NCBI GenBank assembly: GCA_947624295.1
Contig: CANQJV010000001.1
Location: 124,001-188,000 of the forward strand
Origin: an uncultured Ruminococcus sp.
Lineage (GTDB): Bacteria; Bacillota; Clostridia; Oscillospirales; Ruminococcaceae
Length of the DNA: 64,000 nt
Direction: 5' to 3'
Position 1 is the first letter of the stretch. The number at the start of each line of letters is the position of its first letter. The notes under the pieces are model-generated. The model ran no database searches, was not told where the DNA came from, and was given only the letters and a program-made list of their open reading frames with translations. The position numbers and the translations under genes are program-made. Of the stretch, positions 25,535 to 34,156 are shown piece by piece.

Positions 25535-26074
25535 TCAATGTTTTTTCCTCAACAAAGGCATAAATTTTATTTTATAGATAGCGTACATAATATAAAGATT
25601 AGCGTCGTACAGTACAAACAATATATTACACAATACAAGCAATATCATTGCTCCGTATTTGCCGTACTCGTTCATTTCCTCAAGCATTTCCCGTATCCCG
25701 AAAATATAAACTGTCACATAGAAAAATGATACCGCACAAGCATTGAATATCACAAGCTTTATCAGCCAGCGTAATATTTTTAACTTGAGTTTCTCAAGAT
25801 ACAGCCTTATTATCGGGAAATGCCCGAATATCATAATAAATACAAGTGCTGATTCCTTATCCGCCGTTATGAAAAGCGATAATATCCCGACTGCTATATA
25901 CGTAAGCCACGCCCAGCTTAAACTTACTTCCTCCGCTATAATCATCAGCAATATCCCTGCAACCATCGGCAAAATAAGGTAAAACATCGGCATAATTCCC
26001 GCAAGAAACATACATAGCAGGCATAATGACGATACTATTCCGCCAAGCGCAACCCTATAACTCACATTTCTCAT
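25535..26074 (-). CDS. Multi-pass membrane protein, unknown function
   Basis: A 179-residue protein with about five hydrophobic helices. The first block (VALGGIVSSLCLLCMFLAGI and PMFYLILPMVAGILLMII) resembles the start of small S-component-like membrane proteins of ECF transporters, but I cannot confirm that. No catalytic motif is visible. It is the last gene of the tightly packed comEC-holA-TOPRIM-MBOAT-DHHW-SDR operon (6 bp after the SDR gene) and is followed by a terminator. Confidence 0.75.
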   Translation of the reverse strand: MRNVSYRVALGGIVSSLCLLCMFLAGIMPMFYLILPMVAGILLMIIAEEVSLSWAWLTYIAVGILSLFITADKESALVFIMIFGHFPIIRLYLEKLKLKILRWLIKLVIFNACAVSFFYVTVYIFGIREMLEEMNEYGKYGAMILLVLCNILFVLYDANLYIMYAIYKIKFMPLLRKKH

Positions 26075-26080
26075 TTTGTT

Positions 26081-26839
26081 TTACCTGTCAACCGTTTTTT
26101 TACGTTCCTGCATACCGTATGTCAGCATTGCAAGCAATTTGTGCGGTACAAATCTCGATGCAAATAAGCCTGCACGGATTACAATTCCGGGGACTGCTAT
26201 GAGTTGTCCCGAAAATGTTTTTTTCAAGGCGTATTCTGCTGTATATTCAGGCGAAATAGGTTTCATACTGAATGTAACTCCTGCACGGTTATTGAAATTC
26301 GTATCAACAGGTCCGGGACATAGTACTGTTATTGTTACAGCTGATTTTTCCCGCCTTAATTCCTCCGCTATCGCAAATGAAAGCCTTACAACATAGTTTT
26401 TAGAAGCGTAATACGATGATAACAACGGTCCTGTTAAAAATCCCGCTGATGATGCAACATTCAGGATTTTACCGTGATTGCGCTTAGTGAAATCACGCAG
26501 GAAAAGTTTCGTCAGAATATGAACCGCTTTTATATTCACGTTTATCATATCGAGTTCTTCCGCAAGGTCAGTTTCAGTAAATTTCCCGAATATCCCGTAA
26601 CCTGCATTATTCACAAGCAAGTCAATTCTTTTATCTTTACAGAAATCATACACTTTGTACACATCTTTTTCTTTTGACAAATCCGCTGTAATAATTTCAG
26701 TTTTGCCTAATTTCTGCTGTAACTTTTTCAGCATATCCTCATTACGTCCCGTCAGAATCAGTTCCCATCCTCTTTTATGCAGATTTTCGGCAATACATCT
26801 GCCTATTCCCGATGTTGCCCCTGTAACTAATGCTTTCAT
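26081..26839 (-). CDS. Short-chain dehydrogenase/reductase
   Basis: Classical SDR of 252 residues. The cofactor motif TGATSGIG is at residues 6-13, NNAGYG at about 77-82, and the catalytic Ser-Tyr-Lys set is S in VASSAG plus YYASK (about 143-147). Helices after residue 205 are hydrophobic (GIVIRAGLFASRFVPHKLL), hinting at membrane association as in DltE-like SDRs that act on lipids or polymers. The substrate is unknown. It lies 23 bp after the DHHW gene, in the same operon. Confidence 0.88.
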   Translation of the reverse strand: MKALVTGATSGIGRCIAENLHKRGWELILTGRNEDMLKKLQQKLGKTEIITADLSKEKDVYKVYDFCKDKRIDLLVNNAGYGIFGKFTETDLAEELDMINVNIKAVHILTKLFLRDFTKRNHGKILNVASSAGFLTGPLLSSYYASKNYVVRLSFAIAEELRREKSAVTITVLCPGPVDTNFNNRAGVTFSMKPISPEYTAEYALKKTFSGQLIAVPGIVIRAGLFASRFVPHKLLAMLTYGMQERKKTVDR

Positions 26840-26862
26840 AATATAACTATCACTCCTTAATT

Positions 26863-27942
26863 TTACTCACTGTAAAGCGTATCAATCCCGAAAAGAAACA
26901 ACAATTGTTCATAATCGTCAGGATTAAGAAACTCATTTAACTTTTTCTCCATACAATCGGGCGAAATAAATGCAATTTCACTGTAATGCTGTATCAGGAA
27001 CGGCACAAAACATACTGCATAATCATCGCCTATTACAAGCAATTTCTTATCATTTGCAACATTCGTCCGAATTTTAACAAGCGGTAATTTTCCCCCTAAA
27101 TATAGCCTGTACATATCTTCAGACTCAATCATTTCCCTGTCATAGAGGCTTTTCCTGTACATCATACCGTTATTGTCGTAACCTTTGCAATCAGTGACTT
27201 CCGCACCGCCTGAATACTCGTAAATATCAAGCAAATCAGGCTTTGACTCCATATATTGCGTTTTGCTGTACAAATTCCCCTTGTAATTATTGGTTATATG
27301 TTCAATAGTATACTTATCGTAAGAAACGGGCATAAAGCCCAATTTCTGTATGACCGTCCTGTACACGCAAAATGCCCCATAACTCGTCCATTTTGAGTCG
27401 CTCCTGTAGTAAATATAGTTATCGCTGAGCATTTTCAGGATATTATATGCATCTATTTTACGGATACTTGCATCAAGATTCGTATACAGACTGTCAATCT
27501 GCTGTTTTTCGGTTGATTTCAGAAGATAAGGCGGTAATTTGTTACCATATACGCCTGATGACGTAGGCACTGCAACAAAGTAAACTGCTCCGTTATAATT
27601 TTTTACAAATTCATTCACTGCCTGCGCTGATTTATCTGTATTTTTCGGAGTTGTATCTACTGAAAGTAATCTGTTCTCGTAAATATACACGCCGTTTACA
27701 ATACTCTCGCCCATACTTGATTCAAGCCTTGCGTTCGCTGAAATCAATTCATTTCTGCCTGCAAAATTATCAGCTGTATATGATACCAATTCCCTGCCGA
27801 AATCACCATCAAAAAAATTCTCCCATGTAATTGCAGGAAATTCCCCCGATGATTCGCCTTTAATCCCGAACAACGTAACCGCAGAAATTGTTATTATAAT
27901 TGCAAATAGTATCAGTGCAGAAATTTTGTTCGCATTTTTCAT
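26863..27942 (-). CDS. DHHW/AlgX-type protein with substituted catalytic residues
   Basis: An exported protein (one N-terminal membrane segment, residues 8-26) of the DHHW family, SGNH-like esterases that work beside MBOAT proteins to O-acetylate polysaccharides. The family signature DHHW reads DSKW here (YYRSDSKWTSYGAF), so the catalytic His is Lys184. The nucleophile Ser of GDSY/GDSF is Asp307 (VIGDDYAV). Both changes were checked on the DNA (codons 27391-27393 and 27022-27024). The rest of the fold and the reading frame are intact over 359 residues. It follows the MBOAT gene by 9 bp and is probably a non-catalytic partner. Confidence 0.85.
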   Translation of the reverse strand: MKNANKISALILFAIIITISAVTLFGIKGESSGEFPAITWENFFDGDFGRELVSYTADNFAGRNELISANARLESSMGESIVNGVYIYENRLLSVDTTPKNTDKSAQAVNEFVKNYNGAVYFVAVPTSSGVYGNKLPPYLLKSTEKQQIDSLYTNLDASIRKIDAYNILKMLSDNYIYYRSDSKWTSYGAFCVYRTVIQKLGFMPVSYDKYTIEHITNNYKGNLYSKTQYMESKPDLLDIYEYSGGAEVTDCKGYDNNGMMYRKSLYDREMIESEDMYRLYLGGKLPLVKIRTNVANDKKLLVIGDDYAVCFVPFLIQHYSEIAFISPDCMEKKLNEFLNPDDYEQLLFLFGIDTLYSE

Positions 27943-27951
27943 AAATTTCTC

Positions 27952-29346
27952 CTATAACTGTATAAGCATATTTTCGGAACTTCCCGTATATGAAATCATT
28001 GCGGTACATACTGCAAACAGAATTACAGTCACTACCGGGGAAACTATAAGAGTTACGATTCTGAAACGTGTTTTGTTAATTCTGTTAATCATATTCCCGA
28101 ATAAATCCGTTGAGGCATATATTCCCACAAGCAGAACTATTATATACGACCTGAAAAGATACGCTGTCAATGAGTCTGCAATTATCCTGTTACCGCCAAT
28201 CATCGCCCATATATAGCGGAATGATTCGCTTATATTACTGTTTGCAATGAATACGGTTGAAATTGTCGTCACCACAAAAGTATAGATTATCCCTGTTGAC
28301 TTCAGCATTCTTGTATTTTTCAGCCTGCTCTCGATGATAATTGCAACGCCGATAATCAGTCCCCATATAATACCGCCTGCATTGAATTTATACCAGAATC
28401 CCATTAAAATCCACAAACTTACTGAAATAAATATGTTGATATACTTTGCATTTATCACGGAACGGAACGGGTGAAGCACGTATTTCCTGAACCATTGCAC
28501 CGCCTGAACGTGCCATTTTGCTGAAAAATGACGTATTCTGCTGTTGAAAAGCGGATAGTTGAAACTTTGCGGGAAAGCGTACCCGAAACAATACGATATA
28601 CCGATTCCCATTTCAGATATTCCCGAAAGCGTGAAGTACAGGCACAAAATATATGCAGTTGCTCCGAGCCACGCCGTCAGTACAGGCAAATTCCCTGTAT
28701 CAATGCTTTTTATTGCGGAATACAGAGAAAAAAGAGTATCAGCTAAAATTATTTTCTTCGCTAAACCCTTGACAAAAATCTCCATACCCGTGCCGAGTTC
28801 AGTCAGCCTTATTTTCCGTTTGCGCCATATTTTCAGGAAATTGTCATAACTCACAACCGAACACATTATAAGCCGTGGGAACATCATCACAAACAGCCCG
28901 AATCGTATGAAATTGATTTCCGCCTTTATTCTGCCTTTGTACACGTCTATGAGGTAGCCTGTTGCGGACAATGTGAACAGTGATATTCCAACCGGGAAAA
29001 AGTTCTGTATTTGTAAATGAAACGGTTTCAAAATCCACGAAAATAGTTCTGTTCTGAACGCAAAAAGTGACAAAATATTGAACAATATTCCTGCTGAAAA
29101 CGGTATCGCCATAAATTTCCTGTATTTCTGTTCTTTCCATTTCAGCCTGTATGTCAATCTTGCGGAAATATAGTTGACCATTGTGTAAACAAGCATAAAA
29201 AATAAAAATTTCAAACTAAACAGTCCGCAGAAAATCATACTCAGCGAAAATAAAGTTATATCTTTGAATTTTTTCGGTGTCAGGAAATATATCGCAAGTG
29301 ACAACGGGAAAAATCCGTATATGAAAAGCAAACTGCTATATACCAT
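27952..29346 (-). CDS. MBOAT membrane protein lacking the catalytic WHG histidine
   Basis: A 464-residue multi-pass protein of the AlgI/PatA-like membrane-bound O-acyltransferase family. FFPVGISLFTLSATGYLIDVY, FNYPLFNSRIRHFSAKWHV and the surrounding helices align with the family. The GLWHG motif, whose His is essential in AlgI/DltB-type enzymes, reads GFWYKFN: that His is Tyr319 (codon 28390-28392). The FDFSGYSDMA motif is also altered (FTLSGISEMG). The second His (KWHV, about residue 278) remains. Its 5' end overlaps the TOPRIM gene by 11 bp. Together with the DHHW gene this is a pair in which both partners have lost key residues. Confidence 0.87.
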   Translation of the reverse strand: MVYSSLLFIYGFFPLSLAIYFLTPKKFKDITLFSLSMIFCGLFSLKFLFFMLVYTMVNYISARLTYRLKWKEQKYRKFMAIPFSAGILFNILSLFAFRTELFSWILKPFHLQIQNFFPVGISLFTLSATGYLIDVYKGRIKAEINFIRFGLFVMMFPRLIMCSVVSYDNFLKIWRKRKIRLTELGTGMEIFVKGLAKKIILADTLFSLYSAIKSIDTGNLPVLTAWLGATAYILCLYFTLSGISEMGIGISYCFGYAFPQSFNYPLFNSRIRHFSAKWHVQAVQWFRKYVLHPFRSVINAKYINIFISVSLWILMGFWYKFNAGGIIWGLIIGVAIIIESRLKNTRMLKSTGIIYTFVVTTISTVFIANSNISESFRYIWAMIGGNRIIADSLTAYLFRSYIIVLLVGIYASTDLFGNMINRINKTRFRIVTLIVSPVVTVILFAVCTAMISYTGSSENMLIQL

Positions 29347-29932
29347 TGTTTTTCTCCCGTAATATGCGGACTTTTTCGGAGAGTTCCTCTGCTGTCATCA
29401 TCGTATTCAGCACTTCAATCAATGCGCTTGCTGATAAAAGTGACGGCAATCCAAGTGATTTCTGTAATTCTTTTCTCAGAATACTGCTGTTATTTCCTCC
29501 GCTTAAACCCAACTCATACAGCGTGAATTTAGTTATATCAGGCGGTGAAGTTCTTTCAGACGACGTTATACCTGCTTTTTCAAATGCCGACAGAATTATC
29601 TTTGTATCTATCCCCTCTACGCCGAGTTTTCCCTCTGCTGATGAAGTCCGCTTGCGTTTTTCCTTACCGAAAATATCAGGAATATAGACATTTTTTATGT
29701 TACCTTTAACGGCACTTTTTATATAGCCACGTATTTTCCTGCCTGCGCTGTCAGAATCAGTCAGAATTATTATCCCTGTTTTTTCAGCATAGTACCTTAT
29801 AAGTGCCAGTTTTTCGGAATCTTTGAAAATCCCGAAACCGTTTGTTACTATAATAACAGCATCGATAATCGACGAAAGTTTTATTTTGTCATATTTTCCC
29901 TCTACTATTATTGCCTCATCTATCTTTATCAT
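29336..29932 (-). CDS. TOPRIM-DUF4093 protein (RNase M5-like)
   Basis: A 198-residue protein with an N-terminal TOPRIM domain: the glutamate of IIVEGKYD (about residues 8-15) and ILTDSDSAGRKIR (about 56-68) are the metal-binding sites. The C-terminal part matches the DUF4093 helical domain found in ribonuclease M5 relatives that mature 5S rRNA. A role in RNA cleavage is plausible, but the exact substrate is not shown. ATGA overlap with holA upstream and 11-bp overlap with the MBOAT gene. Confidence 0.85.
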   Translation of the reverse strand: MIKIDEAIIVEGKYDKIKLSSIIDAVIIVTNGFGIFKDSEKLALIRYYAEKTGIIILTDSDSAGRKIRGYIKSAVKGNIKNVYIPDIFGKEKRKRTSSAEGKLGVEGIDTKIILSAFEKAGITSSERTSPPDITKFTLYELGLSGGNNSSILRKELQKSLGLPSLLSASALIEVLNTMMTAEELSEKVRILREKNNGI

Positions 29933-31029
29933 CTTTTACTCCTGTTTTTTGAAGTGACAAGCATTTTAGTAATTGCCTGTTCAATTGCTGTCCTTGCGTC
30001 TGTATCTGATGAATTGAGTTGCATTGTCGTATCACGCAATATGATTATGCAGTCCCGTAAACGTTCAGTACTCATACGGCTGCTGTCACGGAACGCATTT
30101 TTCACAACAAATGTTCTCTTACCGTAATCAAAATCAACTGCCATCTGTTCCGGAGTTACACCTGATTTTTTAGCACAAGATGCACGGTACATATCAATAA
30201 AAACGCCTGTTATCGCATAAAGTACAGCAATTCTGTTATCTTTGCTGACGTTGAGTTCATCTACAGCCTCAAACGCTTCTCTTGCGTTCATACTTGCTAC
30301 AGCATTCGCAAGGTTATATATTGTAGTATCGTTCTGCGTGTGGACGAGTTCGTGAATCATATTGCGGTCAATTTCCCTGCCGTCCGCATAAAAACACAAT
30401 TTATCAAGTTCGTTAGCTATGGCAATCCCGTCACAAAGGCACATTTCAGCGAGTTCTTTGCCGTTTTCAAGCGATATATGACTTCCTCTTGATGCTGCCG
30501 CCGATACAATCATTTTCGCAAGTTCATTCGCTGTTTTTATGGGGAATTCGCATAGTGTGCCGTTTTTTGCAGCGAAATCAGCAAGCTTTTTGTTTTTATC
30601 TTTAATTATATTCTGATTTGTCTTGTAATCCCTCTGCACTTTGATTTCAAATCCCGTGACATTGAAAATCACAACAGTTTGCGGAGGAATATCTTTCAGC
30701 GTTTCAATGAGTTTCTTTGTAACATCTTCCGCACTCCGTCCACGCATATTTTCAAACGGCTTTTCGCAATTGTAGTCGTTTATCAGTATACAGTTGTATT
30801 CCGACATCATCGGGAACTGCTGTATAACATCGGACAATTCGGACAAATCTATTTCATTGCCCTGTATTTTCGTCAGTGCAAAATCCGTATTATCACCGAT
30901 TGCTGTTTTTATTATCATTTTCGTCATTTTCTTTACGCCTGCAATATCAGCACCAAAAATATAATAAATCCTACTGAGTTCGCCCTTTTTGAGTGCCGAA
31001 ACAAGCGTTTTTGAATCAACTCTCGCCAT
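29929..31029 (-). CDS. holA: DNA polymerase III delta subunit
   Basis: A 366-residue clamp-loader subunit that opens the sliding clamp during replication. The order of an N-terminal AAA-like fold (ELSRIYYIFGADIAGVKKM), an internal lid region and a C-terminal collar (NRIAVLYAITGVFIDMYRA) fits HolA; as usual for delta there is no Walker A motif. The location directly after comEC is the normal Firmicutes arrangement. It overlaps comEC by 14 bp and the TOPRIM gene by 4 bp. Confidence 0.9.
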   Translation of the reverse strand: MARVDSKTLVSALKKGELSRIYYIFGADIAGVKKMTKMIIKTAIGDNTDFALTKIQGNEIDLSELSDVIQQFPMMSEYNCILINDYNCEKPFENMRGRSAEDVTKKLIETLKDIPPQTVVIFNVTGFEIKVQRDYKTNQNIIKDKNKKLADFAAKNGTLCEFPIKTANELAKMIVSAAASRGSHISLENGKELAEMCLCDGIAIANELDKLCFYADGREIDRNMIHELVHTQNDTTIYNLANAVASMNAREAFEAVDELNVSKDNRIAVLYAITGVFIDMYRASCAKKSGVTPEQMAVDFDYGKRTFVVKNAFRDSSRMSTERLRDCIIILRDTTMQLNSSDTDARTAIEQAITKMLVTSKNRSKR

Positions 31030-33061
31030 ATAACCTCCTTACTATATATTTCCCTTTTCCGTCAGGCAACAGAATTATCTCAAAATTATTCACATCATCA
31101 AGATAAATACCATTGTTGTAAATCTCTGTATTTTTAGTGATATTGCCGTAATATACAGCAATTCCGCCTGTATTTATGTTACTTTTTGCAGGTGAAAAAT
31201 TTATTTCAAAATCATTGCAGGCAATTGAAAATACATCTTCCCCGTAACTTATGCAATATTCGCCTGTATCAGCTGTAAAGCCCGATTTATTGAGGAGTTT
31301 CAGCCTGCCGTTATAAATATCAACATCTTCCACGGCAAAACGCCCTTTTACTCTGAACGGCTTTAGTTCAGTTTCGTATGTAATATCTTGTGAGGCTGTA
31401 TTTTCCGTGAGAATCAGCATTCCAACCCTGTTTATACCGTTGACCGAAAGATATTTGCGGACATATTCAGCTGAACGGTAATGACCGCTTAAATCTATTA
31501 CATTTGTTTCGCCGTTGTGAGATACTGTCACTACTGCATTATTGCCTTTGCCCATAACCGCAATAACAATACGCTTGTCCATAATTCGCCCTGATACCGC
31601 AAATACAACAGAACATACACACACTGATACAACAGTCGCAATACAAACAAATTTTCTGTTTTCCTTGTAAAGATATATGCTTACTACTATAAGCCACGAA
31701 ATAATTGCTACAGACGGCAAAAAGTCGTTCATACGGGGCAATTTCAGGAAATCCACTGCTGAAACGGCATTTGAAACAAAAATAACAGGCTTTATAAAAA
31801 TATCCGCCGTATACAGCAGAAAAGTCATAAATCCGCCTGTAATCACGTAAATCAAGCCGAAAATCATCGCAAAAGTACACAACGGAACAAGTATCATATT
31901 TGACAAGGGCGAAATCAGCGAAGTTTCCTCGAAATAATAAAGGCTTACAGGCATTATGCAGAGTGTCGTGCAAGTGCTTATTATAATTGCTTTAACAAAT
32001 TTCCCTTCTGTTTCCTCAGCCATATATTGCCCGAAAACTGCTATCCCGAAAGTACCCGTAATTGACAATATAAATCCACTGTTATAGACTGCATACGGGT
32101 CAGCAAGGCTTATAATCATCACTGCCACTGCTATTGAATTAAGTGCGTCACTCTGTCGTTTCACAAGGCGTGCAAAGTACATAATATCAAGCATTATCAT
32201 TGCTCTTATTGCTGATACAGGATATTCCGCAAGCGATATGAAAGCTAAGAAAAGTAAATTTATTACACCAAAACTGATAAATTTATTTACTTTAAGTTTC
32301 CGCATAATAAACATTACAATTGATGCGATAATCGACACGTGTAGCCCTGAAACCGCAAGCACATGACCAATTCCGCTCCTGTAGAGTGCAGTCCTCGTAT
32401 TATCGTCAATATACTGTTTTTCGCCGAAAATCATTCCCGTAAGAAATCCGCCTGTTTCATCATCTGTTGCAATGCGTATTCTGCGTATCATATTATCACG
32501 GAACGATTTAAGTAATTTTTTTACTTTAGCGGAATCGGTATGTTCTACATCAACATTTTCAGCGTAATTCACTCTGACAAAAATATGACGAGCTTTATAG
32601 TAATTTTTCGAATCAAACAGATAATCTCCGTCCGTCCCTGTAAATTCACAGCCTTTAACCGTGATAATATCGCCATATTCTGCGCCTAACTCGTTACAGT
32701 AGAAAAGTATATCCGCTTTTTGCAGACCGTTTATCCTGCCTTTGACTACATAAGACGCTCTGTCACCCTCATATACTTCGTAATCAGTGACTTCCCCGTA
32801 GAAATCGCCTGTAGTCCCGACAAAATCAGTCACTTTGCAATAGCAGTCAAGCGTATATTTCATATTCACTGTAAACGCTGTAAGGAATGAAAATATTATT
32901 ATATACAGGTCAAAACGGCTGAAATTCCTTACTTTTGCGATTACAGCAACAATCACTGAACCGGCGATAATCATAATAATCCCGGTTATATCCGTAAAAA
33001 ATGAAGCGAAAAACAAGCCTGACAGATACGCTGATGCTATACCAACCATTTTTCGCTTCAT
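31016..33061 (-). CDS. comEC: ComEC/Rec2-type DNA uptake channel with degenerate metallo-beta-lactamase domain
   Basis: A 681-residue polytopic membrane protein. An N-terminal OB-like domain is followed by the competence core with SGIGHVLAVSGLHVSI (about residues 229-244) and many helices. The C-terminal domain should be a metallo-beta-lactamase fold with GQGD and HxDxDH motifs. Here the corresponding places read GKGNN and LTENTASQD, so no metal ligands remain, and the domain is shortened. The channel could still work while the nuclease-like function is lost. First gene of the operon that continues into holA and the MBOAT/DHHW pair. GAAGGT lies about 12 nt before the ATG. Confidence 0.87.
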   Translation of the reverse strand: MKRKMVGIASAYLSGLFFASFFTDITGIIMIIAGSVIVAVIAKVRNFSRFDLYIIIFSFLTAFTVNMKYTLDCYCKVTDFVGTTGDFYGEVTDYEVYEGDRASYVVKGRINGLQKADILFYCNELGAEYGDIITVKGCEFTGTDGDYLFDSKNYYKARHIFVRVNYAENVDVEHTDSAKVKKLLKSFRDNMIRRIRIATDDETGGFLTGMIFGEKQYIDDNTRTALYRSGIGHVLAVSGLHVSIIASIVMFIMRKLKVNKFISFGVINLLFLAFISLAEYPVSAIRAMIMLDIMYFARLVKRQSDALNSIAVAVMIISLADPYAVYNSGFILSITGTFGIAVFGQYMAEETEGKFVKAIIISTCTTLCIMPVSLYYFEETSLISPLSNMILVPLCTFAMIFGLIYVITGGFMTFLLYTADIFIKPVIFVSNAVSAVDFLKLPRMNDFLPSVAIISWLIVVSIYLYKENRKFVCIATVVSVCVCSVVFAVSGRIMDKRIVIAVMGKGNNAVVTVSHNGETNVIDLSGHYRSAEYVRKYLSVNGINRVGMLILTENTASQDITYETELKPFRVKGRFAVEDVDIYNGRLKLLNKSGFTADTGEYCISYGEDVFSIACNDFEINFSPAKSNINTGGIAVYYGNITKNTEIYNNGIYLDDVNNFEIILLPDGKGKYIVRRLYGES

Positions 33062-33091
33062 CTTAAATCACATACCTTCGTTATTTATTTT

Positions 33092-33253
33092 ATACTAATT
33101 TCATTCTAAAAAACCTGACAATCTTTGCGAATATCCTGCACCCGTTACTGCGTCAAAGTGACTCGACATACGTTAGTATGGCTTCGCCACTTTTCCTTGT
33201 AACAGGCACAATCTATTCGCAAATCTTGCACGTTTTTAGAACGAAATTAGTAT
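33092..33253. repeat. 162-bp palindromic hairpin element
   Basis: The whole stretch is an imperfect palindrome: ATACTAATTTC (33092-33102) pairs with its complement at 33243-33253, and the arms stay about three-quarters complementary up to a GTTA apex near 33170. Possible TTA duplications flank it. There is no open frame. It is likely a MITE-like repeat family, different in sequence from the 163-bp element. It lies between comEC and the phosphoribosyltransferase gene, whose stop codon begins at its last base. Confidence 0.8.
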
Positions 33254-33792
33254 TACTTAAAGAACAGCGGGAGTTTTTCGAGGAAAATAATATCTTTTCT
33301 GTCACCCGCATCACCTTCAGCAAGCACTGCACATTTTCCGGCAATATTGCCCTCTGAATAGAGTACCAGTTTTTCGAGTACTCTGAGGGATTCGCCTGTA
33401 CTGATTACATCGTCAACAATAAGCACATTTTTCCCTTTAATCATCTCTGCATTTTCAGCTGAAAGATAGAGAGTCTGTTCATTAGCCGTTGTAATTGATT
33501 TAACAGTAAGCGAAACAGGATTCGTCATATAGAGTTTGACCGATTTCCTTGCGACAATGTACGGTTTACCGCTTTGTCTTGCCATTTCGTATGCAAGCGG
33601 TATACCTTTTGATTCTGCTGTAAGTATCACATCAAATTCAGGGCATTTTTTCAGGAGTTCAGTAGCCGATGCGACTGTTATCTCAACGTCCGAAAACATT
33701 ATAAATCCTGCAATATCAAGTTTTTCGTTCACCGGGAAAAGCTGTAATTCACGTTCCAGCCCTGCTATTTTTATTTTATAAGTATCTGACAT
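33253..33792 (-). CDS. Adenine-phosphoribosyltransferase-like protein
   Basis: A 179-residue type I phosphoribosyltransferase. The PRPP-binding motif VLIVDDVISTGESL lies near residues 123-136, and the flexible-loop region contains the TAESKGIPLAYEMA segment typical of APRT. It is related to adenine phosphoribosyltransferase and may act in purine salvage; xanthine salvage cannot be excluded. The start is ATG 33792, with GAGGTG correctly spaced, rather than GTG 33801, which lies inside the ribosome site. It follows the intact HIT gene. Confidence 0.8.
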   Translation of the reverse strand: MSDTYKIKIAGLERELQLFPVNEKLDIAGFIMFSDVEITVASATELLKKCPEFDVILTAESKGIPLAYEMARQSGKPYIVARKSVKLYMTNPVSLTVKSITTANEQTLYLSAENAEMIKGKNVLIVDDVISTGESLRVLEKLVLYSEGNIAGKCAVLAEGDAGDRKDIIFLEKLPLFFK

Positions 33793-33802
33793 TTCAGGCA
33801 CC

Positions 33803-34156
33803 TCATTCAGTTTTGCCGAGGGATTCAGGTCCCCAGCCCATTTTTACGCCTGCAATCATATGGAAATGAAGATGCTTTACAGTTTGACCCGCATCATCTC
33901 CGCAATTGTTGATAAGCCTGTAACTCTCGATATTTTCAGCTTTTGCGATTTTTGATACAGCCTCGAATACTTTCGCAACAACTGCTGAATTTGTTTCGTC
34001 AATCTCGTTTGCACAACAAATATGCTGTTTCGGAATGACAAGGTAGTGAACAGGTGCAATCGGTGCTATATCCTTGAAAGCGTACACAAATTCGTCATCG
34101 TATACCTTGGCTGACGGGATTTCCCCGTTAATTATTTTACAAAATAAACAGTCCAT
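33803..34156 (-). CDS. HIT-family nucleotide-binding hydrolase (intact copy)
   Basis: A 117-residue histidine-triad protein of the HINT type. It begins with MDCLFCKIINGEIPS and carries the HLHFHMIAG triad (about residues 96-104). The CxxC at positions 3 and 6 plus histidines may bind zinc, as in bacterial HIT proteins. A good AAAGGAG ribosome site precedes it. The first 100 codons, the ribosome site and the tail of alaS are duplicated immediately upstream as a truncated copy. Confidence 0.93.
   Translation of the reverse strand: MDCLFCKIINGEIPSAKVYDDEFVYAFKDIAPIAPVHYLVIPKQHICCANEIDETNSAVVAKVFEAVSKIAKAENIESYRLINNCGDDAGQTVKHLHFHMIAGVKMGWGPESLGKTE

Noticed and set aside
33120-33240. CRISPR or tRNA-like structure in the hairpin repeat
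   Set aside because: It is one single palindrome without repeat-spacer periodicity, and no tRNA arms or anticodon loop can be drawn.
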